A DNA stretch of 16,385 bases from Oscillospiraceae bacterium (GTDB lineage: Bacteria > Bacillota > Clostridia > Oscillospirales > Ruminococcaceae): the NCBI GenBank assembly GCA_017483405.1, contig JAFUWP010000229.1, positions 1 through 16,385 of the forward strand, written 5' to 3'. The first letter of the stretch is position 1. Each line of letters begins with the position of its first letter. Below the pieces are notes generated by a model. The model did not search any database, had not been told where the DNA came from, and was given only the letters and a program-made list of their open reading frames with translations. The translations under genes and the position numbers were made by a program. Below are positions 6,902-14,763 of this stretch, piece after piece.

Positions 6902-8219
6902 GATATAACTCCTCTGCAAGGGGTAAGAGCGTTTCTTTCCGGTTAGGTGTGCCGGAAATGACTGATTCCAGCAGTTCATTCAGAACAAAGCCGATTTGTT
7001 TTCCTTCCAGACCGATGGCGAGCAAATCATTTCCGGAGATGTCCAAATCCTTGGCACGACAGCAGAGATGCTGTTCTTTGCAGACTTTGAAGAAAGCTTC
7101 AGCCCTGTCGATTTTAGTACGTTCTTCGGGTTCGCCGTTTAATTTGGAGATTCTGTCGGCATCGAGGACTTGAATCAGGAGAGCAAATTCATCGTAATCG
7201 AGGACGGAGAGGACTTTTCTGACGGCAGTGAGGGTTTTAGGAGTTTCTCTGTGATAGGCAATCAGTTTGCAGATTAATTTTCTGGTATAATTATCGGCTT
7301 TAAGGCGGAGCAGAATTTTATCAGCAGTTTCTGCGCTTTTCAGGGCATGACCGCGGAAATGACCGCCTTTGGCATCCATAGTGAAACACTGCGGTTTGGC
7401 GATGTCATGAAAGAGCATAGTCAGCCGGAGGGTGAGATTTTTAGGAGAATTGCCGACAGTACGTGCGATATGTTCCCAGACGGTGAAATCATGCCAGTGT
7501 GTATGCTGTGTGAATTCGATACAGGGAAGGATTTCGGGAATTCTGACGGCGAGTATTTCGGGATAGCGAAGCAGAATATCTGTAATATAGTCACCCATGA
7601 GCATAGCCCGCAGTTCAGAGAAGATTCTTTCCGCGGAGATATGTCTGAGCTGAAAGGCAGACGCTCTCATAGCGGAATCGGTAAGCAAATCGGGCTGAAA
7701 GCCGAATCTTGCACAGAACCGCATACCGCGGAGGATTCTGAGAGCATCCTCACGGAAACGAGCGGAAGGAACACCGACACAGCGGAGGATTTTATTCTGT
7801 AAGTCCTGTACGCCGCCGAACGGGTCAACGAGCTGATGATTTCGGGCATCCCATGCCATCGCATTGCAGGTGAAATCGCGTCTTGCAAGGTCATCGAAGA
7901 TAGAATCTGCAAAGAGGACAGTACTGGGATGGCGGTAATCAGTATAATCCGTTTCGGTTCGGAAGGTAGTAATTTCGGCGAATCCGCCGGCATATTTCAC
8001 GCCGACTGTACCGAAGGCGCGGCCGTATTCGGAGCAGTTTTCTTTTCCGAAAATCTGCATGATTTGTTCGGGAGTGGCATTTGTAGTGATGTCATAATCA
8101 TGGGGAGTAAGGCCGAGAAAAGCATCACGGATGCATCCGCCGACAACGAAAGCCTGAAACTGATTATCATAAAGCTGATTGCACATAGTCTGGACAGAAT
8201 CGGGGAGCTGAAAAGTCAT
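6885..8219 (-). CDS. cca: CCA tRNA nucleotidyltransferase with HD domain
   Basis: Adds or repairs the 3' CCA end of tRNAs using CTP and ATP, without a template. The 444-aa protein is a class II nucleotidyltransferase. Visible motifs are GGCIRD at 27-32, the metal-binding DYD at 41-43, RRDFTCNAMAWD at 113-124, VDPFGG at 131-136 and RFREDALRILRGMRF at 154-168. A C-terminal HD region includes LFHDIAKP with His271/Asp272, as in CCA-adding enzymes of clostridia. Presence of one complete enzyme favours full CCA addition over a split CC- or A-adding pair, but sequence alone cannot exclude specialisation. ATG 8219 has GGAGG about 12 nt upstream, a slightly long spacing. The gene begins 26 nt after the phosphoesterase gene and its end overlaps the response regulator. 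Confidence 0.96.
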   Translation of the reverse strand: MTFQLPDSVQTMCNQLYDNQFQAFVVGGCIRDAFLGLTPHDYDITTNATPEQIMQIFGKENCSEYGRAFGTVGVKYAGGFAEITTFRTETDYTDYRHPSTVLFADSIFDDLARRDFTCNAMAWDARNHQLVDPFGGVQDLQNKILRCVGVPSARFREDALRILRGMRFCARFGFQPDLLTDSAMRASAFQLRHISAERIFSELRAMLMGDYITDILLRYPEILAVRIPEILPCIEFTQHTHWHDFTVWEHIARTVGNSPKNLTLRLTMLFHDIAKPQCFTMDAKGGHFRGHALKSAETADKILLRLKADNYTRKLICKLIAYHRETPKTLTAVRKVLSVLDYDEFALLIQVLDADRISKLNGEPEERTKIDRAEAFFKVCKEQHLCCRAKDLDISGNDLLAIGLEGKQIGFVLNELLESVISGTPNRKETLLPLAEELYHDLFC

Positions 8220-8245
8220 AGAAACGGAAAACCTCCTTTCCGGAG

Positions 8246-9040
8246 TTATGATTTTTGAGGGATTAAATCAATGCAGACAAATTCGGGAGGATTATTGAGC
8301 CGGAATTTTCCGATTCCGGCGGATACGTTCATAAAGCAGTTTTCGTGCTGATAGATGCCTTTTGTATATTTTGGGAAGAAACGGCGTTCAGGGGAGAGCA
8401 TACCGACACCGCAGGGGATTCTGATGATACCGCCATGAACGTGGCCGGAGAGGACAACATCCGCACCCCATTGTGCGTATGCCTCGAAGCCCATAGGCGA
8501 ATGGGCAAGCAGTACGCAGGGATGAGCAGGACAAGTCCCAATACAGGAAGAAATCATATCAGGGGTAATTTCATCCAGAGCCAGATAAGAGCCGTTCTGA
8601 TTTTTATAGACAGACTGAGGGAGAGTCAGGCCGGTGAATAAAATTTCCTGAATCATAACGGAAGAATTATCGAGCACGAGGATGCCGGCTTTGCGACATT
8701 TCCGGAGCATATCTGCGAGAACGGAATCGGGCAGGTCTTTTTCGTGATTGCCGAGGGAATAAGCGACAGGGGCAATCTGTTTGAGACGGGAGAGCAGGTC
8801 GAGAGCATCGGAGATGCTGGTTTCGCCGATTTTTCGGGAAACGAGGTCGCCTGTCACGGCGATGATGCCGTTATGCTGAGAGAGCGGAGAATAGAAATCG
8901 GCTTTCCGGAGAAGTTCGGAGATAATCTGCTGATTTTTCTCATGGGTAGTATGGATACTGAAATGAACGTCCGAGATATGCAGAATTCTGAATGATGATT
9001 TGACATCATTCAGAACAATGCATTCCTGTCTGTCGGTCAT
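8246..9040 (-). CDS. Calcineurin-like metallophosphoesterase
   Basis: A 264-aa phosphoesterase with the complete set of dinuclear-metal motifs: DVH at 24-26 in HISDVHFS, GD at 64-65 in VTGDLVS, GNHE at 97-100, His180 in LLAHSP and GHVH at 199-202. It resembles YkuE-type enzymes, but I see no signal peptide or membrane segment; the N-terminus (MTDRQECIVLNDVKSS) is polar, so it is probably cytoplasmic. The substrate is unknown and could be a nucleotide, phospholipid or phosphoprotein. Its ATG overlaps the gyrA stop codon as ATGA, with GAGGA about 9 nt upstream, so it is translationally coupled to gyrA. Membership in a gyrA-cca operon does not by itself indicate a role in nucleic acid metabolism. 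Confidence 0.93.
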   Translation of the reverse strand: MTDRQECIVLNDVKSSFRILHISDVHFSIHTTHEKNQQIISELLRKADFYSPLSQHNGIIAVTGDLVSRKIGETSISDALDLLSRLKQIAPVAYSLGNHEKDLPDSVLADMLRKCRKAGILVLDNSSVMIQEILFTGLTLPQSVYKNQNGSYLALDEITPDMISSCIGTCPAHPCVLLAHSPMGFEAYAQWGADVVLSGHVHGGIIRIPCGVGMLSPERRFFPKYTKGIYQHENCFMNVSAGIGKFRLNNPPEFVCIDLIPQKS

Positions 9041-11661
9041 ATAGTGACTTCCTCATTGCTGTCCGAGCTGAATTCTTCTTGTTTCGGGGAACTTTCACCG
9101 GATTCGGAATCGGGTTCGGGGTCTTCGGGGGATTCATGTTCGGCGCGTGTGAAGGTAACGACAGTATTTCCGTCAGAGACTTTCATAACTTTGACACCCT
9201 TGGAGATTCTGCCGCACATACGGATTTCAGAGGCCGGAACGCGGATGATGATACCTTCTGTAGAAATCAGGATAATATCATCATCATCATCAACGACTTT
9301 GATGCCGCAGACGGGGTTTCCGGTTTCCTTGACGGGATAATTCCGGATGCCGAAGCCGCCTCTGCCCTGAAGGCGGTATTCTTCGAGGGGAGTACGCTTG
9401 CCGAATCCCTGTTCGGAGACAGTGAGGACACTTGCGCCTTCGCGGACTCTTGCGAGGGAGATAACCTCATCACCGTCACGGAGGGCGATGCCTTTGACAC
9501 CGTGAGAATTTCTGCCCATAGAGCGGACTTGATTTTCTTCCATGCGGAGAGCCTGCCCCATTCTGGTAGCGATGACGAGCTGATTAGAGCCGTCAGTCAT
9601 GCGAACGCCGGCGATTTCGTCACCTTCATCGAGGAGAGTAGCAATAAGGCCTTTTTTGTGGATATTACGGAACGCATTGAGGGGAGTACGCTTGATGCGG
9701 CCGAATTTGGTAATCATGGTAACGAACTTATCATCATCGAAATCCTTAGTGCGGAGCATCGCGGAAATGCGTTCGCCGTCCTGAAGCTGGAGGAGGTTGG
9801 CGAAGTGGAATCCTCTGGAAGCTTTCGAGCCGTCAGGGATTTCATAGCATTTGAGCTTATGCATATAGCCCTTATTGGTGATGAATAAGATATTATCATG
9901 AGTAGAGCAGATAAACATTTCGGAGACGAAATCTTCTTCGCGCTGTTTCATGCCGGTAACACCGCGGCCGCCGCGTTTCTGAGTTTTATAAGTTTCGAGT
10001 GCCATGCGTTTGATATAGCCGTTATTGGTATAAGTGACAACGCAGTCTTCGACCTGAATGAGGGATTCAATATCGACTTCACCGCTGACGGAAGTGATTT
10101 CCGTCCGGCGGTCATCGCTGAATTTTCTTCTGATTTCTTCGAGTTCGTCAGAGATAATCTGATAGACTTTCTGTTTATCGGCGAGAGTATCTTCATATTC
10201 GGAGATTTTACCGCAAAGGGCGAATAATTCATCTGTAATTTTCTGACGTTCGAGGCCGGTGAGCGCACCGAGGCGCATCTGCACGATAGCATCAGCCTGT
10301 TCATCGGAGAGGCCGACAGCATGAGGGAGATGCAGTCCGGAAAGGTCATATTGTGCTCTTGTAAGGAGTTCGAGCATATCGACATCTTTGAAGCGGTCGA
10401 TTAATTTTTCCTTACCTTCGGCGATGCTTGCAGAGCCGCGCAGAATGGCGATAACTTCGTCAATATAATCGGCGGCGAGCATGAAGCCCTGTAAGAGATG
10501 CGCGCGTTTGAGGGCTTTATCGAGGTCAAACTGAACGCGTCTTGTGATAACTTCTACTTGGAATTCGAGATACTGTTCAAGAATTTCCTTGAGAGAGAGG
10601 ACTTTCGGAACGCCTTTGGAGAGGACGAGCATATTCACGCCGCAGGTATCCTGAAGCTGGGTATAAGAGAACAGCTTATTGAGGACGACATCAGCGACAG
10701 CATCCTTGCGGAGTCCGATGACGATACGCATACCATCACGGCCGGATTCATCGCGGACGAAGGTTGCGCCGTCAACGCGCTTGTCTTTGATTAATTCAGC
10801 GATATGCTCAACAAGACGGGCTTTATTGACCATATAGGGGATTTCGTGGACGATAATATGCTGTCTGCCCTTGATTTCTTCGTAAGAAGTTTTGGCGCGG
10901 ACGATGAGTTTGCCCTTGCCGGTAGCGTAAGCGGCACGGATGCCGGCTTTGCCCATGATGATACCGCCGGTCGGGAAGTCAGGGCCTTTGATACATTCCA
11001 TAAGGTCATCAAGAGTGCAGTCAGGGTCTTTGATTAAGAGATTCAGACCGTCAATGACTTCTCCGAGGTTATGGGTGGGGATATTGGTAGCCATACCGAC
11101 AGCGATGCCGACAGAGCCGTTAACGAGGACATTCGGGAAACGGGACGGCAGAACGGTAGGTTCTTTCAGGCGGTCATCATAGTTTGTGCCGAAATCGACA
11201 GTATTTTTCTGGATGTCAGTGACCATTTCGACAGAGAGCTTAGACATTTTGGCTTCTGTATAACGGTAAGCGGCCGGCGGGTCGCCATCGACTGAACCGA
11301 AGTTGCCGTGACCGTCAACAAGAGGGTATCTCAGGGAGAAATCCTGCGCGAGTCTGACGAGAGCATCATAGACAGAGGCATCACCATGCGGATGATACCG
11401 GCCGAGTACTGAACCGACAGTATCGGCACATTTTCTGTAAGGCTGGTCAGGGGTCAGGCCATTTTCATGAAGGGTATAGATAATTCTTCTGTGGACGGGT
11501 TTCAGGCCGTCACGGACATCAGGGAGCGCACGGGAGATGATAACGGACATTGCATAAGCAAGGAACGAATCATGCATTTCGTCAGCCACATCAATAGGGA
11601 TAACTTTCTGCTGAGGGGCTTGTTCCTGTAGCTCCTGATTCTGATTTTGTTCTGTATTCAA
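9037..11661 (-). CDS. gyrA: DNA gyrase subunit A
   Basis: The cleavage-rejoining subunit of gyrase, which introduces negative supercoils with GyrB. It is 874 aa from the TTG start. The catalytic Tyr is in AAYRYTE (residue 134) and the winged-helix region has HPHGDASVYDALVR at about 90-103. The C-terminal wrapping domain carries the gyrase-specific GyrA box QKRGGRG at 561-567, which separates it from ParC. An acidic, Ser-rich tail of about 35 residues follows the last blade. Start choice: AGGTGA lies 8 nt upstream of TTG 11661; a GTG at 11673 is inside that ribosome site and has none of its own. Residue 79 is Ala where many bacteria have the quinolone-binding Ser83, and the position two before the catalytic Tyr is Tyr, not the common Met. 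The gene is 33 nt after the YcxB-like gene. Confidence 0.98.
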   Translation of the reverse strand: MNTEQNQNQELQEQAPQQKVIPIDVADEMHDSFLAYAMSVIISRALPDVRDGLKPVHRRIIYTLHENGLTPDQPYRKCADTVGSVLGRYHPHGDASVYDALVRLAQDFSLRYPLVDGHGNFGSVDGDPPAAYRYTEAKMSKLSVEMVTDIQKNTVDFGTNYDDRLKEPTVLPSRFPNVLVNGSVGIAVGMATNIPTHNLGEVIDGLNLLIKDPDCTLDDLMECIKGPDFPTGGIIMGKAGIRAAYATGKGKLIVRAKTSYEEIKGRQHIIVHEIPYMVNKARLVEHIAELIKDKRVDGATFVRDESGRDGMRIVIGLRKDAVADVVLNKLFSYTQLQDTCGVNMLVLSKGVPKVLSLKEILEQYLEFQVEVITRRVQFDLDKALKRAHLLQGFMLAADYIDEVIAILRGSASIAEGKEKLIDRFKDVDMLELLTRAQYDLSGLHLPHAVGLSDEQADAIVQMRLGALTGLERQKITDELFALCGKISEYEDTLADKQKVYQIISDELEEIRRKFSDDRRTEITSVSGEVDIESLIQVEDCVVTYTNNGYIKRMALETYKTQKRGGRGVTGMKQREEDFVSEMFICSTHDNILFITNKGYMHKLKCYEIPDGSKASRGFHFANLLQLQDGERISAMLRTKDFDDDKFVTMITKFGRIKRTPLNAFRNIHKKGLIATLLDEGDEIAGVRMTDGSNQLVIATRMGQALRMEENQVRSMGRNSHGVKGIALRDGDEVISLARVREGASVLTVSEQGFGKRTPLEEYRLQGRGGFGIRNYPVKETGNPVCGIKVVDDDDDIILISTEGIIIRVPASEIRMCGRISKGVKVMKVSDGNTVVTFTRAEHESPEDPEPDSESGESSPKQEEFSSDSNEEVTI

Positions 11662-11694
11662 AATGCAGTTCACCTCAAATCAAAAAAATTGGAA

Positions 11695-12300
11695 TTATAT
11701 GTTCTGCTGAAAAGTTTTGTCGAGTCTCTGGGAGATGTGAACTCTCATGATTTCGAGTTCTTCTTCGGAGAAGGCAGATTTCGGCAGAACATAGAACATA
11801 GTTTTTGTCTGATATATCATGAAAAAATCCGGATATTCAGTAATATGCAGATTTTTGTTATAATAGATTCTTGTGCCGGAGAAATTATCTTCGGGAGTAT
11901 CATCGAACAGATTATCGGTATCGGAATCTTGGCCGGAAGTATCTTCGGGGGGGAGGATAGTACCGATTTCGAGATATTCGGGATAGATGCGGATTCTGTA
12001 GTTATCCTGTTCGATTTCCTTGACGGCGAGCATCAGATTTCTGCGGATTTTGCGCGGATTGTACCACTGAAAGCCGATGAGCACGGCACAGACGAGGATA
12101 ATCATGCAGTACATAGGTCTTTGAGAGTCTGTACCGTTTGCGACAAAGTAGGCATAAATGCCGATGATGACGGCGAGCAGGGTCATAGTGAGATATGATT
12201 TCGGATAGACGAATTTTTTCTGAAACGCCGTAAAAGAAGATTTAAACAATGCAAAGGGAATCTGATAGGATTTTTCGAGTAAAAGACCGGAATCGTTCAA
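11695..12300 (-). CDS. YcxB-like two-TM membrane protein
   Basis: A 201-aa protein of unknown function. Two membrane segments, about 36-56 (LTMTLLAVIIGIYAYFVANG) and 62-79, are joined by a short loop. A soluble C-terminal region follows with an acidic, probably disordered insert at 117-140 and an end, IYQTKTMFYVLPKSAFSEEELE, that fits the YcxB-like domain (LPK.aF...e). YcxB-type proteins are widespread in Firmicutes without an established role. The start is TTG 12300: AGGAGG lies 7 nt upstream and no ATG is near, so this start is well supported. It sits between gyrB and gyrA, 33 nt before gyrA, and is probably cotranscribed with it. A cluster of inverted DnaA-box-like sequence lies directly upstream. 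Confidence 0.85.
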   Translation of the reverse strand: MNDSGLLLEKSYQIPFALFKSSFTAFQKKFVYPKSYLTMTLLAVIIGIYAYFVANGTDSQRPMYCMIILVCAVLIGFQWYNPRKIRRNLMLAVKEIEQDNYRIRIYPEYLEIGTILPPEDTSGQDSDTDNLFDDTPEDNFSGTRIYYNKNLHITEYPDFFMIYQTKTMFYVLPKSAFSEEELEIMRVHISQRLDKTFQQNI

Positions 12301-12318
12301 GAATCCACCTCCTGACGA

Positions 12319-12352
12319 GTTTTCAACATTTGTGGAATGAAAAGTTGAAAAC
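12319..12352. repeat. 9-bp inverted repeat with DnaA-box-like arms upstream of the YcxB-like gene
   Basis: GTTTTCAAC at 12319-12327 and GTTGAAAAC at 12344-12352 are perfect inverted copies 16 nt apart. The left arm runs into TTTTCAACA, and TGTGGAATG lies in the centre. The same 9-mers fill the recF-gyrB gap, so this is a smaller member of that set. Its role is unknown: protein-binding site or leader hairpin. Confidence 0.5.
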
Positions 12353-12410
12353 TGAAATAATTAGTTTCGGATAAAGCTGAAATCAAAAACGAAAGTTTTT
12401 CTGGATGTTT

Positions 12411-12608
12411 TTAATGCATAGCTTGTTTTTTATTGGAATTATTCCCATAGTATTGATGAAATTCTCCCAGTATAAATGATTCAAGCGGTGGTGGCGTGAT
12501 GCCTTTTTTTCTGGCTTCTGCACGCATTTCCAAGATTTCATTAATTTCTTTTTCAGTCCAGCTTAATTCCTTCATTTTTTCCGTAAATTCATGTTCAGTC
12601 ATCATCAT
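12411..12608 (-). CDS. Small charged protein of unknown function after gyrB
   Basis: A 65-aa reading frame starting at any of three consecutive ATG codons (12608, 12605, 12602) 7 nt after the gyrB stop. I do not recognise it. It is highly charged and mostly helical by eye: TEHEFTEKMKELSWTEKEIN followed by EILEMRAEARKKGITPPPLE, then an aromatic, Asn/Lys-rich end (FHQYYGNNSNKKQAMH). The WTEKEINEILE pattern and the Pro turn look like a genuine small globular domain. No membrane segment or metal motif is seen. The ribosome site is weak, so expression is probably coupled to gyrB. Support is composition, position and lack of a competing frame; an untranslated spacer is the alternative. Confidence 0.6.
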   Translation of the reverse strand: MMMTEHEFTEKMKELSWTEKEINEILEMRAEARKKGITPPPLESFILGEFHQYYGNNSNKKQAMH

Positions 12609-12615
12609 GATTGGT

Positions 12616-14562
12616 TTAAATATCCAGATTATGGACAGTACGGGCATATTTTTCGATATAGTCTTTTCTGGGGAGGACTTTATCGCCCATGAGGATAGTG
12701 ATAATTTCGTCAGCTTTGACGGCATCTTCCATGCTGACTTGGAGGATAGTACGGGTTTCGGGGTTCATGGTAGTTTCCCAGAGCTGTTCGCTGTCCATTT
12801 CGCCGAGGCCTTTATAACGCTGAACGGCGACTTTGGAAGAATTGCCGTTTGCATCAGCGAGTTCAGCGATATACTTATCACGTTCAGCATCGCTGAAAGC
12901 GTAGTAGACTTTTTTTCCTCTTGCAACGCGGTAGAGCGGAGGCTGGGCGATATAGATATTGCCGTTCTCGATGAGGGGGCGCATATAGCGGAAGAAGAAA
13001 GTCAAAAGCAGAGTTCTGATATGACAGCCGTCAACATCGGCATCGGCCATGATGATAACTTTGTCATATCTGAGCTTTTCAAGATTGAAATCTTCGCCGA
13101 TGCCAGTGCCGAGAGCTGTCACGACAGGCATGAGCTTATCATTGCCGTAAACTCTGTCGATACGGGCTTTTTCGACATTGAGCATTTTTCCCCAGAGAGG
13201 GAGAATAGCCTGATATTTTCTGTCGCGGCCGCCTTTGGCAGAACCGCCGGCGGAATCGCCTTCGACAATATAGATTTCAGTATTAGCGACACCATGTTCA
13301 GAGCAGTCCGCGAGCTTGCCAGGGAGGGATGCGCTTTCCATAGCCGTTTTGCGGCGTGCGGTTTCTCTGGCAGCTTTAGCGGCTTCACGGGCGCGGCGCG
13401 CGGCGAGACATTTATCTAAAATTTCTTTAGCGACAGCAGGATTCATCTCGAAATAGTTCATCAGTTTTTCCTGCACTAATTTCTCGATAAAGGGCTTGAC
13501 TTCGGGACTGTTTAATCTTCCTTTAGTCTGGCCTTCAAATTCGCGTTCAGTAATTTTAACAGAAACGATAGCAGTTAAGCCTTCTCTGGTATCATCGCCG
13601 GCGAGTTTATCATTTTCCTTGAGGAATCCAAACTGTTTTCCGTAATCGTTAAGGACTTTAGCGACAGCATTTTTAAAGCCGATTTCGTGCGTACCGCCGT
13701 CTTTGGTGTGGATATTATTGGCGAAAGAGAGGATTAAATTATTATAGCTGTCATTGTACTGCATGGCGATTTCAGCGAAAGAAGAATCCTGTTCGCCGGA
13801 GAAATAAATAATATCACCGATAGTTTCATAGCCTTTTGTTCTGTGGATATGTTCCACGAACTGCCGGATACCGCCTTCATAGTGAAGGATTTTCTCCTGA
13901 ATTTCGTCCGGATTTCTGGTATCGGAGATATGGATTCTGAGTCCGGCATTAAGGAAAGCCTGTTCTCTCATGCGTTTGAGGAGAGTTTCATAATCATAGT
14001 CAAGGGTTTCAAAGATTTCGGAATCGGCTTTGAACATGACAGAAGTACCGGTTTTTTTAGTTTGTCCAATTACTTTGAGGGGGTCAGAATACTTGCCTCG
14101 TTCAAAACGCTGAAAATGGATATTTGTCCCGTCATAGACAGTTAATTCGAGCCATTCAGAGAGGGCATTGACGACAGATGCGCCGACACCATGAAGGCCG
14201 CCGGAAACCTTATAGCCGCCGCCGCCGAACTTGCCGCCGGCATGGAGGACGGTATAAACGATAGTAGCGGCAGAGATGCCTTCTGTGGGGTGGATGCCGG
14301 TCGGAATGCCTCGTCCGTTATCGGTAATCCGGATAACATTATCCGGAAGGATTTCGACAGTAATTTCGGTACAGAATCCGGCGAGGGCTTCATCAATGGC
14401 ATTATCGACAATTTCGTAAACGAGATGATGCAGGCCGTCAATGCTGGTAGAGCCGATATACATGGCAGGGACTTGGCGGACAGGTTCTAATCCTTCGAGG
14501 ACTTGAATCTGTTCCGCGCCGTATTCCTGACCGGATTGTTCTTGTAAATTTTCGTTACTCAT
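12616..14562 (-). CDS. gyrB: DNA gyrase subunit B
   Basis: The ATPase subunit of gyrase, 648 aa. The GHKL ATPase domain shows Glu50 and Asn54 in YEIVDNAIDEALAG, Asp81 in ITDNGRGIP and the GGLHGVG loop at 121-127. The transducer domain is complete. The TOPRIM domain has Glu434 in EGDSAGGSAKGG and the metal-binding DADVDG at 507-512. The length is that of Gram-positive GyrB, lacking the insert of E. coli. One oddity is Trp457 in QAILPLWGK, where most GyrB proteins have Lys or Arg (E. coli Lys447, a quinolone-resistance position). ATG 14562 is preceded by an in-frame TGA four codons up; the nearest ribosome-like site, GGAG, is about 14 nt away, which is long. The long upstream region with DnaA-box-like repeats may hold its regulation. 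Confidence 0.98.
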   Translation of the reverse strand: MSNENLQEQSGQEYGAEQIQVLEGLEPVRQVPAMYIGSTSIDGLHHLVYEIVDNAIDEALAGFCTEITVEILPDNVIRITDNGRGIPTGIHPTEGISAATIVYTVLHAGGKFGGGGYKVSGGLHGVGASVVNALSEWLELTVYDGTNIHFQRFERGKYSDPLKVIGQTKKTGTSVMFKADSEIFETLDYDYETLLKRMREQAFLNAGLRIHISDTRNPDEIQEKILHYEGGIRQFVEHIHRTKGYETIGDIIYFSGEQDSSFAEIAMQYNDSYNNLILSFANNIHTKDGGTHEIGFKNAVAKVLNDYGKQFGFLKENDKLAGDDTREGLTAIVSVKITEREFEGQTKGRLNSPEVKPFIEKLVQEKLMNYFEMNPAVAKEILDKCLAARRAREAAKAARETARRKTAMESASLPGKLADCSEHGVANTEIYIVEGDSAGGSAKGGRDRKYQAILPLWGKMLNVEKARIDRVYGNDKLMPVVTALGTGIGEDFNLEKLRYDKVIIMADADVDGCHIRTLLLTFFFRYMRPLIENGNIYIAQPPLYRVARGKKVYYAFSDAERDKYIAELADANGNSSKVAVQRYKGLGEMDSEQLWETTMNPETRTILQVSMEDAVKADEIITILMGDKVLPRKDYIEKYARTVHNLDI

Positions 14563-14623
14563 GATAATAATTCACACTCCGTTTCTGCTGACAGAAGTAT
14601 CAGCGAAGGGGGATTGGCGGTGT

Positions 14624-14756
14624 TTTTCCACAAAGTTTTCAACTTTTCAACACTGCGAAATAATCCCGATATATCAAAAATAAAATGATATTTCAAAAAT
14701 GATTCAACAAGTTTTCAACATAGTTTTCAACAGTGCCGTGGAAAACTTGTTGATAA
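14624..14756. other. Cluster of DnaA-box-like 9-mers around an AT-rich core (recF-gyrB gap)
   Basis: Exact 9-mers seen are TTTTCCACA (14624-14632), TTTTCAACA (14644-14652, 14712-14720, 14724-14732) and, on the other strand, TTATCAACA (14748-14756) and TTTTCCACG (14738-14746). Against the DnaA box TTATCCACA these match 7 or 8 of 9 bases. They flank an AT-rich stretch at about 14661-14703. This is the pattern of a small origin-like or DnaA-regulated element. DnaA binding is inferred, not shown. No convincing sigma-A promoter for gyrB was found in the gap. Confidence 0.5.
14704..14753. repeat. Perfect 13-bp inverted repeat in the recF-gyrB gap
   Basis: TCAACAAGTTTTC at 14704-14716 and GAAAACTTGTTGA at 14741-14753 are exact inverted copies with a 24-nt centre that contains two further TTTTCAACA-type boxes. 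On the minus strand the structure begins about 10 nt after the recF stop. It could be a recF transcript hairpin, though the following ATCATTTTTG is only a weak U-tract, or a paired protein-binding site. Confidence 0.6.
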
Positions 14757-14763
14757 ATTATTT

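Noticed and set aside
12385..12400. AAAAAC-GAAA-GTTTTT hairpin after the small gene as a terminator
   Set aside because: The stem is six mostly A-T pairs followed by only a short T-run; too weak to call without transcript ends.
14563..14763. Sigma-A promoter for gyrB
   Set aside because: Several TTGAAA/TTGATA hexamers occur but none has a good -10 at 16-18 nt; I could not support a specific site.
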